DNA of 64,000 bases from Rhodoferax sp. BLA1 (GTDB taxonomy: Bacteria; Pseudomonadota; Gammaproteobacteria; Burkholderiales; Burkholderiaceae_C). How positions within the stretch are numbered: the stretch's first letter is position 1; every line of letters starts with the position of its first letter. The stretch lies in contig NZ_SZVI01000013.1 of NCBI RefSeq assembly GCF_013416775.1, positions 1 through 64,000 of the forward strand. The letters are read 5' to 3'. This document shows positions 8,909-17,545 of the stretch, one piece after another. A program made the position numbers and the translations under genes. The notes beneath the pieces were generated by a model. The model did no database searches and was not told the DNA's origin. It was given only the letters and a program-made list of their open reading frames with translations.

Positions 8909-9766
8909 ATGACGTCGTGGCGGTTGACGGGATGGGTGTCGGTGGCGATGCTGGCGTTTGCTGGCAACTCGCTGCTGTGCCGAATGGCGCTCAAACACAC
9001 AAGCATCGACCCGACCAGTTTCACCCTGGGGCGGCTGGTGTCCGGGGCAATCATGCTTCTGGTCGTGGTGCGCCTCAAACGCGGCGTGGTGACGCCCGCC
9101 AATATTGGCAACTGGTGGTCGGCGGCGGCGCTGTTTGCCTACGCGGCGGGTTTTTCGTTTGCCTATGTAAGCATGACGGCAGCCACCGGCGCGTTGCTGC
9201 TGTTTGGCGCGGTACAGGCCACCATGATCGGTTATGGCCTGATACAAGGCGAGCGGTTGCGTTTGTCGCAAGTCGCCGGGTTTGCGCTGGCGCTGGCTGG
9301 GTTGGTGGTACTGATGCTGCCGGGGCTGGCCACGCCGAGCATGCTGGGCTCCATGTCGATGCTCGGCGCAGGCGTGGCCTGGGGCGCGTACTCGCTGCGT
9401 GGCAAGCTGCTGCAAAGCCGGGGCGCCAGCAACCCCACGCTGATGACGGCTGGCAACTTTGCGCGCACCGTGCCGATGGCGCTTGTTTTAAGTCTGTTGC
9501 TGTGGCCGCATCTTGCGTGGGACAGCGCGGGGCTGGCCTACGCGGTGGTGTCGGGCGCACTGGCCTCTGGGCTGGGTTACGCCATTTGGTACCAGGCGCT
9601 GCCGGCGCTCAAGGCCACCCAGGCCGCCACGGTGCAGCTCAGCGTGCCGGTGATCGCCGCGCTGGGTGGCGTGGTATTTCTGGGTGAAAGACTCACACTG
9701 CCGATGCTGCTAGCGTCGGCCGCCATTTTGGGCGGTATCACACTGGTGATTCTGGAGAAGAAATAG
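8909..9766 (+). CDS. DMT superfamily (EamA) permease
   Basis: 285-residue membrane protein with ten predicted helices arranged as two EamA repeats (about residues 10-135 and 145-285). The second repeat has PVIAALGGVVFLGERLT, the typical penultimate EamA helix with its conserved glutamate. Members export amino acids, metabolites or drugs; substrate unknown. Start at ATG 8909 gives a short N-terminus directly before helix 1; a longer reading would overlap sodC. Possibly cotranscribed with sodC. Confidence 0.88.
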   Translation: MTSWRLTGWVSVAMLAFAGNSLLCRMALKHTSIDPTSFTLGRLVSGAIMLLVVVRLKRGVVTPANIGNWWSAAALFAYAAGFSFAYVSMTAATGALLLFGAVQATMIGYGLIQGERLRLSQVAGFALALAGLVVLMLPGLATPSMLGSMSMLGAGVAWGAYSLRGKLLQSRGASNPTLMTAGNFARTVPMALVLSLLLWPHLAWDSAGLAYAVVSGALASGLGYAIWYQALPALKATQAATVQLSVPVIAALGGVVFLGERLTLPMLLASAAILGGITLVILEKK

Positions 9767-9780
9767 GGTCTGCGTGTTCA

Positions 9781-9888
9781 GTCGCGCAGGATATGGGCTG
9801 GGGTGAGCAGAATGCCTCTGCCATCTTCAAGGTGTTTGAGGTCATGGCCTGTATGTCACCCGGGGCCGGTGCTGCCAAATCGCTCTGA
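9781..9888 (+). pseudogene. C-terminal fragment of a decayed gene
   Basis: A 35-codon open stretch that ends in TGA at 9886 and reads like a protein C-terminus (DMGWGEQNASAIFKVFEVMA). No start codon or upstream domain is present; the frame runs straight out of the preceding permease gene's end. The parent family is uncertain; a hydroxyacid-dehydrogenase-like C-terminus is one possibility. It precedes a decayed mutarotase gene, suggesting both belonged to one sugar-utilisation operon. Confidence 0.45.
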
Positions 9889-9914
9889 TCCAAACCCAGT
9901 AAGGAGGAGCACCG

Positions 9915-10100
9915 ATGCTGAGGAATATCGAACCTGTCCTGAGCCCCAGGTTGCTGGAGGCTTTGCGAGCCATGAGCCATGCCCCGACATCTGTGTCTAC
10001 GACCCCGTGCTGACATGCACCCAGGTAGACTTCCAGTAACCCGCCTTTCGCCAGTACCCGCAACCGCTGCAAAGGCGAGATATGTCTACGAATAAAGGGG
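9915..10100 (+). pseudogene. Broken RbsD/FucU-family mutarotase gene
   Basis: An excellent Shine-Dalgarno (AAGGAGG at 9900-9906) precedes an ATG whose product begins MLRNIEPVLSPRLLEALRAM, closely resembling the start of L-fucose mutarotase/RbsD proteins (MLKNIDPLLSPELL-type). The frame ends at TGA 10011 after 32 codons. The family's next element, an ADAHFPA-like strand, appears to continue in another frame (RADMHPGRLP), so a frameshift plus further decay has destroyed the gene. End coordinate is approximate. From here to 10256 nothing else is recognisable. Confidence 0.6.
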
Positions 10101-10256
10101 TGAATGCCAATAAACAGGTAGTCTACGGATAGTGGGATTACCCGGCGCCCTTGGTGAAATCAGCCTGAGCTTACGGAATCCCGCCGGTGCGCCTGGATTT
10201 GGGCATTGCTTCAAATACCATGCTGCATTTCAAGCTTCCCAAAGTGAGACCAACTT

Positions 10257-11132
10257 ATGTCTGAACTGCCTGCTTACACCCCGCCCAAGGTCTGGACCTG
10301 GGATAAAGCCAACGGGGGGCAATTCGCCAACATCAACCGCCCCATTGCCGGCGCCACACACGAGGCTGTATTGCCACGCGGCAAACACCCTCTGCAACTG
10401 TATTCACTGGCCACACCCAATGGTGTCAAGGTCACGGTGATGCTGGAGGAGTTGTTGGCACTTGGCCACAGCGGCGCTGAGTATGACGCCTGGCTGATCC
10501 GCATCAACGAGGGCCACCAGTTTGGCAGCGGTTTTGTGGCGGTGAACCCCAACTCCAAAATTCCTGCACTGTTGGACTGCAGCGGGCCCGAGCCGGTCAG
10601 GGTGTTCGAGTCCGGCGCGATCCTGCTCTACCTGGCGGAAAAATTTGGGGCTTTTGTGCCAACAGATGCAGCCAAACGTGCCGAATGTCTGTCGTGGTTG
10701 TTTTGGCAGATGGGCAGTGCGCCCTACCTGGGCGGCGGCTTTGGCCACTTCTATGCCTATGCGCCTAGCAAGATGGAGTACCCGATCAACCGCTTCGCGA
10801 TGGAGGTCAAACGTCAGCTTGATGTGCTGAACCGTCGCCTGGCCGACAGCTCTTATGTCGGTGGTGATAACTACTCAATTGCCGACATCGCCATCTGGCC
10901 CTGGTACGGAGCCCTGGTCAAAGGCCACATCTACGAAGCGGGTGAGTTTCTTCAGGTCCACGAGTACACCCATGTGATTCGCTGGGCCGACGAGATTGCC
11001 AAGCGTCCAGCAGTGCAACGTGGCCGCATGGTCAACCGGGTGAATGGTCCGCCTGAGAGTCAATTGCACGAACGCCACGATGCGAGCGACTTTGACACCC
11101 GCACACAGGACAAGCTATTGCCGTCAACATGA
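10257..11132 (+). CDS. yghU: YghU-type glutathione S-transferase / disulfide-bond oxidoreductase
   Basis: 291 residues. A long N-terminal extension (PPKVWTWDKANGGQFANINR) typical of the Nu-class YghU proteins is followed by a thioredoxin-like domain with the ATPNGVKV active-site region and FESGAILLYLAEKFG for glutathione binding, then an all-helical C-terminal domain with ADIAIWPWYG. Nu-class enzymes bind two glutathiones and reduce disulfides or peroxides rather than conjugating classic substrates. Convergent with the ABC exporter genes; no obvious partner. Confidence 0.92.
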   Translation: MSELPAYTPPKVWTWDKANGGQFANINRPIAGATHEAVLPRGKHPLQLYSLATPNGVKVTVMLEELLALGHSGAEYDAWLIRINEGHQFGSGFVAVNPNSKIPALLDCSGPEPVRVFESGAILLYLAEKFGAFVPTDAAKRAECLSWLFWQMGSAPYLGGGFGHFYAYAPSKMEYPINRFAMEVKRQLDVLNRRLADSSYVGGDNYSIADIAIWPWYGALVKGHIYEAGEFLQVHEYTHVIRWADEIAKRPAVQRGRMVNRVNGPPESQLHERHDASDFDTRTQDKLLPST

Positions 11133-11160
11133 TTGCGCCGTGAGACTGTGCCCCCGCCCA

Positions 11161-11176
11161 AGGGCGCTCTCGCCCT
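11161..11176. terminator. Hairpin between convergent genes
   Basis: AGGGCG CTCT CGCCCT, a perfect 6-bp GC-rich stem between the convergent yghU and ABC exporter genes, overlapping the exporter stop codon. There is no T-run on either side, so it may only slow polymerase. Confidence 0.35.
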
Positions 11177-12932
11177 AGCTTTCCAGTTGCTGCAACAGGT
11201 ATAGCCGCTGGTAGACACCTTGAGGGATCGCCATCAACGCCTCATGGCTGCCCTGCTCGTGAATGTGGCCATGGTTGAGTACCACGATGCAGTCAGCGGC
11301 GCGGATCGTCGACAAGCGGTGGGCGACGGCGATCACGGTCACGCGGCCGCGCAGTTCGGTCAAGGCCAGTTGCACGATTTGCTCGGTTTCGGAGTCGATG
11401 TGGGCGGTCGCTTCGTCCAGAAACAAGATGCGTGGTTGGCCTGCCAAGGCCCGCGCGATGGCAATGAGCTGTTTTTGCCCGACCGACAAGCGTGCCCCGC
11501 CTTCACCCAGCAGGGTGTCATAGCCCTGCTCTAGCTGCATGATGAAGTCGTGGCAATGTGCGGCCCGTGCGGCCGATTGCAGGTCGTGCTCGGCAATATC
11601 GCGACCCATCGCAATGTTCTCACGCACACTCGCGGCCAGCAAAAAAGGATCCTGCGGCACCAAGCCCACATCGGCACGAAAATGCGCGTCGCTGAACTGA
11701 GCCAGGGGTATGCCATCAATGCTGATGTCACCTGATTGCGCTTGGTAAAAGCGCAATAACAGGCTGAGCAAGGTGGACTTGCCACTGCCAGTGTGCCCGA
11801 CCAACCCGTAAAAGGCACCCGCAGGAATCTGCAGGCTCAGGTCGTGCAGGATCACCGTCTCTGGGTTGTAGCCAAACCGAAGTCGCTGGATGTTCACCGC
11901 GCCTTGGGATATACGCTCGGGGCCGGTCATCACCTTCGGGCGTTGTTCTTGAAGCAATGCGTCCACCCGGGCGGCAGCAACGATGGCTTGTTGCAGCTGC
12001 CCAAACTGCAGCGTGATCTGAATCAGTGGGTCCACCACGCGGCCAAGGTAGCTCACAAAGGCATACAACACGCCGATTTGCAGCCCGTTGAAGGCACTCA
12101 GACCAAAGCTGTAAATCACAGCGACGAGCAGCAACACATTGATCAAGTCCAGCATCGGACGCAGCAGCCAGGCATTCACACGCATCTCCGCAATGCGGGC
12201 ACCCAGATGCTGCTGGTTGATGCGGTCAAACTTGTGGCGAAAACGCAACTGCGCGTTGCTGGCCTGGAGCACCGGCATGCCGGCAATGGACTCTGACATC
12301 AGGGCATTGATGTCGCTGCGTTTCTGCCGCGCACGTGACACAGCAGGGGCGCTCCAGCGCTGGTAGAACCAGACAATCACCACCACCGTTGGCACCAGCA
12401 TGAGCACAATCAGCATCAAGCGCCAATCCAGCCAGGCCATTGCAGCAAAAGCACCGAGCACAACAATGCTGTTGTCAAGAATCACAAACAGCACCTGGAC
12501 ATAGAGGTTCTTGACCTGCTCGGTATCGTTGGTGACCCGGCTGACCAACTGCCCGGTGATCGCCTTGTCAAAAAAAGCCATGGGCAGACGCAACACGTGG
12601 CCATAAACCTCTTCGCGCAATCGCCGAACCGAGCGCATGGCCACCCCGGCCAGACGGGCCAACTGGGTGTAGCGAATGGCGCAGGCGATGGCACCCGCAA
12701 GCAAAATGCCACCCAGCAGCCAACCCACCTCCATCGGGTCAAATCGCCGCGGTATCAGCGTGTGGTCAATGAAATACTTGCCCAACAAGGGGCCAGCGGC
12801 TTCGAGCAGCGCCGCCACAATCAGCCAAAAACCGCCCTTCCAGACGTGGTGGTTCTCGGATCGGGCCGCATGCAGCAACAGGGCAATGGCTTGGCGCGTG
12901 TTGCGTGGCTGTGGAGTGGTTTCAGTCTGCAT
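11175..12932 (-). CDS. ABC exporter half-transporter, MdlB/SmdB-like
   Basis: 585-residue type-I ABC exporter: six membrane helices (about residues 20-310), then a nucleotide-binding domain with Walker A GLVGHTGSGKSTL, signature LSVGQKQ, Walker B ILFLDEATAHID and the switch histidine in VAHRLSTIRA. The upstream gene encodes a second, different half-transporter, and the 11-base overlap (start ATG 12932, partner stop at 12922) means the two probably form a heterodimer like E. coli MdlAB/SmdAB. Substrate unknown; multidrug or lipid-like compounds are the family guess. Confidence 0.92.
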   Translation of the reverse strand: MQTETTPQPRNTRQAIALLLHAARSENHHVWKGGFWLIVAALLEAAGPLLGKYFIDHTLIPRRFDPMEVGWLLGGILLAGAIACAIRYTQLARLAGVAMRSVRRLREEVYGHVLRLPMAFFDKAITGQLVSRVTNDTEQVKNLYVQVLFVILDNSIVVLGAFAAMAWLDWRLMLIVLMLVPTVVVIVWFYQRWSAPAVSRARQKRSDINALMSESIAGMPVLQASNAQLRFRHKFDRINQQHLGARIAEMRVNAWLLRPMLDLINVLLLVAVIYSFGLSAFNGLQIGVLYAFVSYLGRVVDPLIQITLQFGQLQQAIVAAARVDALLQEQRPKVMTGPERISQGAVNIQRLRFGYNPETVILHDLSLQIPAGAFYGLVGHTGSGKSTLLSLLLRFYQAQSGDISIDGIPLAQFSDAHFRADVGLVPQDPFLLAASVRENIAMGRDIAEHDLQSAARAAHCHDFIMQLEQGYDTLLGEGGARLSVGQKQLIAIARALAGQPRILFLDEATAHIDSETEQIVQLALTELRGRVTVIAVAHRLSTIRAADCIVVLNHGHIHEQGSHEALMAIPQGVYQRLYLLQQLES

Positions 12933-14673
12933 CCAGACTCGCTTGTAACTGTTGATAGCGCCATTGGGAGGTGTACCAGGCATCAAGCGCCAGCAGACTG
13001 GCATGGTCGCCCTGCTCGGCAATGCACCCATCCTTGAGCACCAGGATGTGTTCAGCATCCATCACGGCGCTCAGGCGGTGGCTGACGATGATGGTTGTCC
13101 TGCCTGGGCTGGATTTGCGCAGCTCTTGCAGGTGCTGCAGGATGCTGGTTTCGGTCTGCGTGTCAACGGCAGACAAGGCATCGTCCAGCAGCAACAGGGT
13201 TGCATCGGCCAGCATCGCGCGTGCAATGGCCACCCGCTGACGCTGCCCGCCTGACAGCGAGATGCCTTTTTCCCCAACCGGGGTGTCATAACCCAGTGGC
13301 ATCCGTGCAATGTCTTCATCAATACAGGCCAGGCGAGCCGCGTTTTCGATCTCGGCCCTGGTGGCATCTGGCTTGACCAGCCCAATGTTCTCGGCAATCG
13401 TTGCAGAAAACAGAAACGGCTCCTGTGGCACCCAGCTCATTGACTGGTGCAAGGTCTCCAGGGTGTAGTCAGCCAGTCCGTGGGCTCCCCAACTGATGTT
13501 GCCCTGGTTGGCTGCATACTGGCGCAAGATCAAACGAACCAGACTGGATTTCCCCGCACCGGTGGCACCTACGATGCCCAGCGTGTGCCCGGCCAACACA
13601 GAAAAACTGATTCTCGACAGGGCCCGTGCCTGATGCCCTGGATAAGAAAACGAAACGTCTTTGAACGCCAACGCGCCCACGGGTGTTTCTGTCTTTGTGC
13701 CACTGTCATCGATCGACAGCGGCGCCGCCAAGGTCGGCTGCAATCGCTCCCAGGCGGCTCGTCCCCGCTGGATCAAAGACAACACCCAGCCAGCAGCAAA
13801 CATCGGCCAGATCAATTGGCCCAGGTACATGCTGAACGCCGTCAACGCACCAAGGGTCAGCACCCCTTGCCAGACCAGGGTACCGCCCAGCCCCAGGGTC
13901 AGTACCGTGGCACAGATCAAGGTGATCCCCACTGTGGGTTCGAGCGCAGCCTCCCATCGCTGAGCTTGCAGACTGGCACTGGCCGCGTTTTCCGCCAACT
14001 CGGAAAAGCGCGCGGCACTGCGCTCCTCCAGACCCAGCGCTCGCAAAGTACGCACACCGGTGAGCGTCTCCTGCACGTGGTCATTGAGTTTGCCAAATCG
14101 CTCAAGCGAATCTTTGGACGCCAGGTGAATGTGCGTTGAGATGCGCCAAAACGCGAATGCCATGAAGGGAAACGGCAGCAGGGCTACCAGTGCCAGTCGC
14201 CAGTCAATGCCGAGTGTCATCATGGCGACGACAAGGATCAGGGTCAGCGTGCCATCAAATCCTGCCAGCATGGCTTCCCCCGACGCCATTTCTACAGCGT
14301 CAATGTCGTTGGTGGCCTGCGCCATCAGGTCACCCGTGCCACGCTGGTGAAAGAAGTGAGGCCCTTGTAAACACAAGCGAGCGTAGAGGCGTGTGCGCAG
14401 CTCGGCCCCAAGACGGTAGCTGGCCGCAAACAGCTGCAAGCGCCACGCAACCCGCAGGAAATAAATCAACACGCCTGCCAACACCAGCCAGCCCAACTGC
14501 GCCAATAGCGCCGTGTTGTCCAGTTGCCCGCCAGCCAGTCCGTCCACGATACGACCAACATGTCGTGGAATGAAGACTGTGAGAGCGCTTACCGCCGCTA
14601 GCATCAGCGCCGCAAGCGAATAGGGGCGCCAGTTCTGGCGCACATAAAGTGCGATCAGGCTGGTCAGGGTCAT
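12922..14673 (-). CDS. ABC exporter half-transporter, MdlA/SmdA-like
   Basis: 583-residue partner of the following gene. Six helices in the first 320 residues, an elbow FFHQRGTGDLMAQATNDID, Walker A GATGAGKSS, Q-loop WVPQEPFLF, canonical signature LSGGQRQRVAIARA, Walker B LLLLDDALSAVD and switch histidine VSHRLSAV. The first protein has the canonical LSGGQ while its partner has LSVGQ, a mild asymmetry often seen in heterodimeric exporters. Start placed at ATG 14673; upstream in-frame codons lack family similarity. Confidence 0.92.
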   Translation of the reverse strand: MTLTSLIALYVRQNWRPYSLAALMLAAVSALTVFIPRHVGRIVDGLAGGQLDNTALLAQLGWLVLAGVLIYFLRVAWRLQLFAASYRLGAELRTRLYARLCLQGPHFFHQRGTGDLMAQATNDIDAVEMASGEAMLAGFDGTLTLILVVAMMTLGIDWRLALVALLPFPFMAFAFWRISTHIHLASKDSLERFGKLNDHVQETLTGVRTLRALGLEERSAARFSELAENAASASLQAQRWEAALEPTVGITLICATVLTLGLGGTLVWQGVLTLGALTAFSMYLGQLIWPMFAAGWVLSLIQRGRAAWERLQPTLAAPLSIDDSGTKTETPVGALAFKDVSFSYPGHQARALSRISFSVLAGHTLGIVGATGAGKSSLVRLILRQYAANQGNISWGAHGLADYTLETLHQSMSWVPQEPFLFSATIAENIGLVKPDATRAEIENAARLACIDEDIARMPLGYDTPVGEKGISLSGGQRQRVAIARAMLADATLLLLDDALSAVDTQTETSILQHLQELRKSSPGRTTIIVSHRLSAVMDAEHILVLKDGCIAEQGDHASLLALDAWYTSQWRYQQLQASLDAD

Positions 14674-15168
14674 GGGAGTGCGCCGCAATGGCGTGAATGA
14701 CGGTTGGGGAGAGACGAATTCTAGGGTTGATTCGGTTAAGCCAACAAAGTCAATGATCCTCATCACTTTGAAGATCAGAGGTTTTAAAGATATCGAAAAC
14801 TGCGGCGCGGGTTGCCACCCCGTTACCTGCAGATGTTGAAAGCCGTGACCTGACTACACCGCTATCCTCATGGTTGTTGGGTGGATAACTCAGCTTGCTA
14901 TCATCCGGCCATGCAACAACAGTTATGGCATCGTCTGATGGCCACGCTCCAACTACCCATGACCACCGGCGTATTCGATAGCCGGTGTGTTCGGGAGTAC
15001 GTGGGTGTGCGCGATATCTGGCCATACAAGCCGGTCGCACATTCCCCCGCCCGGCGATAAACTTTTTCCCCTATCTTGCGCAAGCACCTATCGCCGGGCA
15101 CCAGCTCAGCGCGATAGCGGCCGTTCTTCTGCATAACGATGTCTGGCCGCGCTTGATGGAGAAACCTC
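14674..15168. other. 495-base gap upstream of the Rnk-like gene
   Basis: No recognisable gene. A 49-codon open frame (14911-15060, starting MQQQLWHRLM) has no ribosome-binding site and no known family. The right half contains a nested inverted repeat listed separately. Presumably promoter and leader of the downstream gene. Confidence 0.5.
15050..15098. repeat. Nested inverted repeat in the rnk leader
   Basis: Outer arms CCCGGCGATA (15050-15059) and TATCGCCGGG (15089-15098) are perfect complements. Inside the 29-base loop is the palindrome CTTGCGCAAG (15075-15084). The element sits about 70 bases upstream of the Rnk-like start. It could be a transcribed leader structure or a dimeric-regulator site. 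Confidence 0.6.
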
Positions 15169-15570
15169 ATGCACACCACCCTTTCCGGTCAGCGCTTGCT
15201 GACCGAGCTCGATTTCACGCGACTTTCAAAACTGAATCGAGGCCAACTTCCAGAAGACCTGGCGGAGGATTTGAACTCGGCGGACCTGGTGGTCTCGCGA
15301 GACATCGCATCCGATATTGTCACGATGAACTCGCAGGTCGAAATCGTCCATGACGGCTCGGCACAGCGCCAGAAGTTCACCCTGTGTTACCCCGCCAACG
15401 CTGACGCAGGCCGGGGGCTGATCTCGGTTCTGTCGCCCGTCGGGGCTGCCTTGCTGGGCCGACGCGTTGGCGACACCGCGTGTTGGAACATGCCTCAGGG
15501 TGAGGCCCGTTCCGCCAAGGTGGTGGCCGTTTTGTTTCAGCCAGAAGCCTCTGGCGACTACACCACCTGA
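15169..15570 (+). CDS. rnk: Rnk-like GreA/GreB C-terminal domain protein
   Basis: 133 residues: a short N-terminal helix pair followed by the FKBP-like GreA/GreB C-terminal fold (TMNSQVEIVHD, then GLISVLSPVGAALLGRRVGD). This is the Rnk architecture: it binds RNA polymerase near the secondary channel but lacks the long acidic coiled coil needed for transcript cleavage. Historically named regulator of nucleoside diphosphate kinase. It stands upstream of a small unknown gene and a universal stress protein gene on the same strand, a possible stress cluster. Confidence 0.8.
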   Translation: MHTTLSGQRLLTELDFTRLSKLNRGQLPEDLAEDLNSADLVVSRDIASDIVTMNSQVEIVHDGSAQRQKFTLCYPANADAGRGLISVLSPVGAALLGRRVGDTACWNMPQGEARSAKVVAVLFQPEASGDYTT

Positions 15571-15715
15571 GTCACGTTCAGGCAAGCGTGAGCGCCGGAG
15601 CACAAGTGGGGCAAGAAAGAACATCTCCTGCCTTTTTGAATCCGTCACTTCGACCTCGAACCCTGCTTGAGAGCAGGGATTCGACCATCAGATCTTCCAG
15701 AGTCTTCAAACCATC

Positions 15716-16024
15716 ATGAGTATTCGTTTTAACCCGCAAGTCAGCGCCATTTTGGAAGAGGCCGCCATGAAGTTGGGTGAGCTGGGTTACTACGCCCGAG
15801 TCGAGCCTGGTCTTGTGCCTGCAAGTGGGGAAGATGTGCTGACCCTGAATGTCGCCAGCAGTCTGATCGGTTTGGCACGGGTGGAAGAGCTGTTGCTGTC
15901 AGGGCAGGCACATATCAAGTCCCAGACCTCAAAGCTGGGCCTGCTGAAGTTCATCGCCCGCAGCCAGGACCGAAGCCAGGACCCCGACTTTGTCGCCGGT
16001 GTGGTGGGCCCCCGGGACACATGA
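15716..16024 (+). CDS. Hypothetical protein (102 aa)
   Basis: Not recognised. Soluble and mixed alpha/beta, with no cysteines and no signal peptide. It reads as a genuine gene from GC-rich third positions and from its place between two same-strand stress-type genes (145 bases after the Rnk-like gene, 105 before the universal stress protein). The preceding AGAGCAGGG at 15670-15678 is too far to be its Shine-Dalgarno, and the immediate upstream bases show only a weak one. Confidence 0.6.
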   Translation: MSIRFNPQVSAILEEAAMKLGELGYYARVEPGLVPASGEDVLTLNVASSLIGLARVEELLLSGQAHIKSQTSKLGLLKFIARSQDRSQDPDFVAGVVGPRDT

Positions 16025-16129
16025 GCGTGCGCGGCCACCCCGGACGACCAGACGCCCACGCCGATGCGAAGACTCAGCCATGGACTGAAGACCCACTGTG
16101 TCAACAACGTCAAATTGGAGGTGGACACC

Positions 16130-17014
16130 ATGTATCAACTCAATCACATTCTGGCGGCGACCGATCTGTCAGCACCGGCTCGCCATGCTGCTGAACGTGC
16201 GGCACTGGTCAGCAAGGAGACCGCGGCGACGCTTGATCTGTTGCACGTGACCAACCTGGCTCCGCTGGAGCGGCTTGGCCAACTGATGGGCACCACAGCG
16301 GGCGATTTGGAAGACAAGGTCCTGCAAGCGGAACAGACCAGGCTGATGGCGCTCGCCACTGAGCTGCAGCAACGCGTTGGCATCACACCTGCCACACGGG
16401 TCGTTGCCGGCGACTTGCTCACCGAACTGGCCAAGTCAGCCGATGCCTTGGCAACAGACCTGCTGGTTTGTGGTGCCAAGGGCGACAGTGTTTTTCGCCG
16501 CTTCGCACTGGGAACAACGGCCTTGCGTTTGCTGGGCAAAACAAAGTGCCCCGTTCTGGTGGTGAAACAGCCACCCCGTGGCGCCTACAAGCGGCTGTTG
16601 GTACCGGTCGATTTTTCAAGCGCGTCGCTTCGGGCCCTGCACCACGCACGCTGCCTGGCGCCCCAGGCCAACATGGTGTTGATGCATGCGTTTGAAGTGC
16701 CTTTCGAGGGGCTCTTGCGTTATGCCAGAGTGAACGAAGACACGATCCAGCAGCACCGGGTGACTGCCCGGAAGGAAGCGCTGCACAAGCTCCAGACCTT
16801 GCGGGACAAAGTCGGGCTCAACAACATGAACACCAGCCTGCTGGTCCTGCACGGCGCCCCGGCCCTGCGCATCCTTGAGCAGGAACAAGAGCTTGATTGC
16901 GACTTGACCGCGATGGGCAGACACGGCGACAGCCTGCTGGAAGAGATGCTTCTGGGCAGTGTCACCAAACACGTGCTGGCCGAGTTGCAGGGCGACCTGC
17001 TGGTATCGGTGTAA
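16130..17014 (+). CDS. Tandem universal stress protein
   Basis: 294 residues made of two UspA domains. The first (about 1-145) begins with ILAATDLSAPARHAAERA and ends with the nucleotide-binding GTTALRLLGKTKCPVLVVK; the second (about 150-294) begins LLVPVDFSSASLRALHHA and ends GSVTKHVLAELQGDLLVS. The second domain also has the AMGRHGDS motif. Tandem Usp proteins bind ATP or AMP and act in stasis, redox or envelope stress. The ATG at 16130 is preceded by GGAGGTGG at 16118-16125, which decides this start over an in-frame upstream one. Confidence 0.92.
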   Translation: MYQLNHILAATDLSAPARHAAERAALVSKETAATLDLLHVTNLAPLERLGQLMGTTAGDLEDKVLQAEQTRLMALATELQQRVGITPATRVVAGDLLTELAKSADALATDLLVCGAKGDSVFRRFALGTTALRLLGKTKCPVLVVKQPPRGAYKRLLVPVDFSSASLRALHHARCLAPQANMVLMHAFEVPFEGLLRYARVNEDTIQQHRVTARKEALHKLQTLRDKVGLNNMNTSLLVLHGAPALRILEQEQELDCDLTAMGRHGDSLLEEMLLGSVTKHVLAELQGDLLVSV

Positions 17015-17158
17015 GCCGCATCCAAGCCGGGTTGGAGCGGCTGATATGGTTTTGGGTTTGAACGCCAGAGATCGCCTCAATACCAAGGCGACACGCAGAA
17101 CCCAGGCCAACAAGGGTGCCGCTCAGTTCCCGGAAGCTACATGCAAAAAAATATACAA

Positions 17159-17204
17159 AATATGCTTCAAGCCCTTTTGTATCAAGGGCTGACAGCTACA
17201 AATT
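17159..17204 (+). repeat. Interspersed repeat copy 2
   Basis: CAAGCCCTT, spacer TTGTAT, CAAGGGCTGACAGCTACAAA, in forward sense. Lies about 150 bases after the universal stress protein gene, between it and the small proline-rich gene. Confidence 0.8.
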
Positions 17205-17232
17205 GAATATCACATCTGCAAGGTCAGCGCAT

Positions 17233-17427
17233 TCACACCTTCATCGGCAGCGGTGTGGGCAATGGTGAGGGTGGTGGAGTTGGACGCGGCACTTCGGACG
17301 GCAGCGGTGCTGGCGACGGAGGTGTCGGCATGGGGGGCGTTGGCATAGGTGGCATGGGTGTCGGTGTGGTTAGCATCGGCTCCGGTGCGGGTATGTCGAC
17401 GTTCATGGTGAAGTTGGGTTGTTTCAT
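17233..17427 (-). CDS. Small proline-rich repeat protein
   Basis: 64 residues starting MKQPNFTMNVDIPAPEPM, then tandem P-x-P units (MPTPPMPTPPSPAP and so on) to the end. No membrane segment or signal. Proline is about 40 percent of the residues. It may be a genuine low-complexity peptide or a biased open frame; the ATG at 17427 with a plausible N-terminus favours a gene. It lies downstream of, and on the same strand as, the Rrf2 gene. Confidence 0.45.
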   Translation of the reverse strand: MKQPNFTMNVDIPAPEPMLTTPTPMPPMPTPPMPTPPSPAPLPSEVPRPTPPPSPLPTPLPMKV

Positions 17428-17545
17428 GCGTCTATTTTTGGTGTGGGCAAGGCAGGCGTCTGTGCGTTGCCACACCACAGAAGCACAGGGTGGCCGGTCT
17501 GCAAACCTGGCTTGGCCTGCGATCCCTTGGGCGCCTTGGCCAGTT

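Noticed and set aside
14911-15060. 49-codon ORF upstream of the Rnk-like gene
   Set aside because: No ribosome-binding site, no recognisable family, and its end overlaps an inverted repeat.
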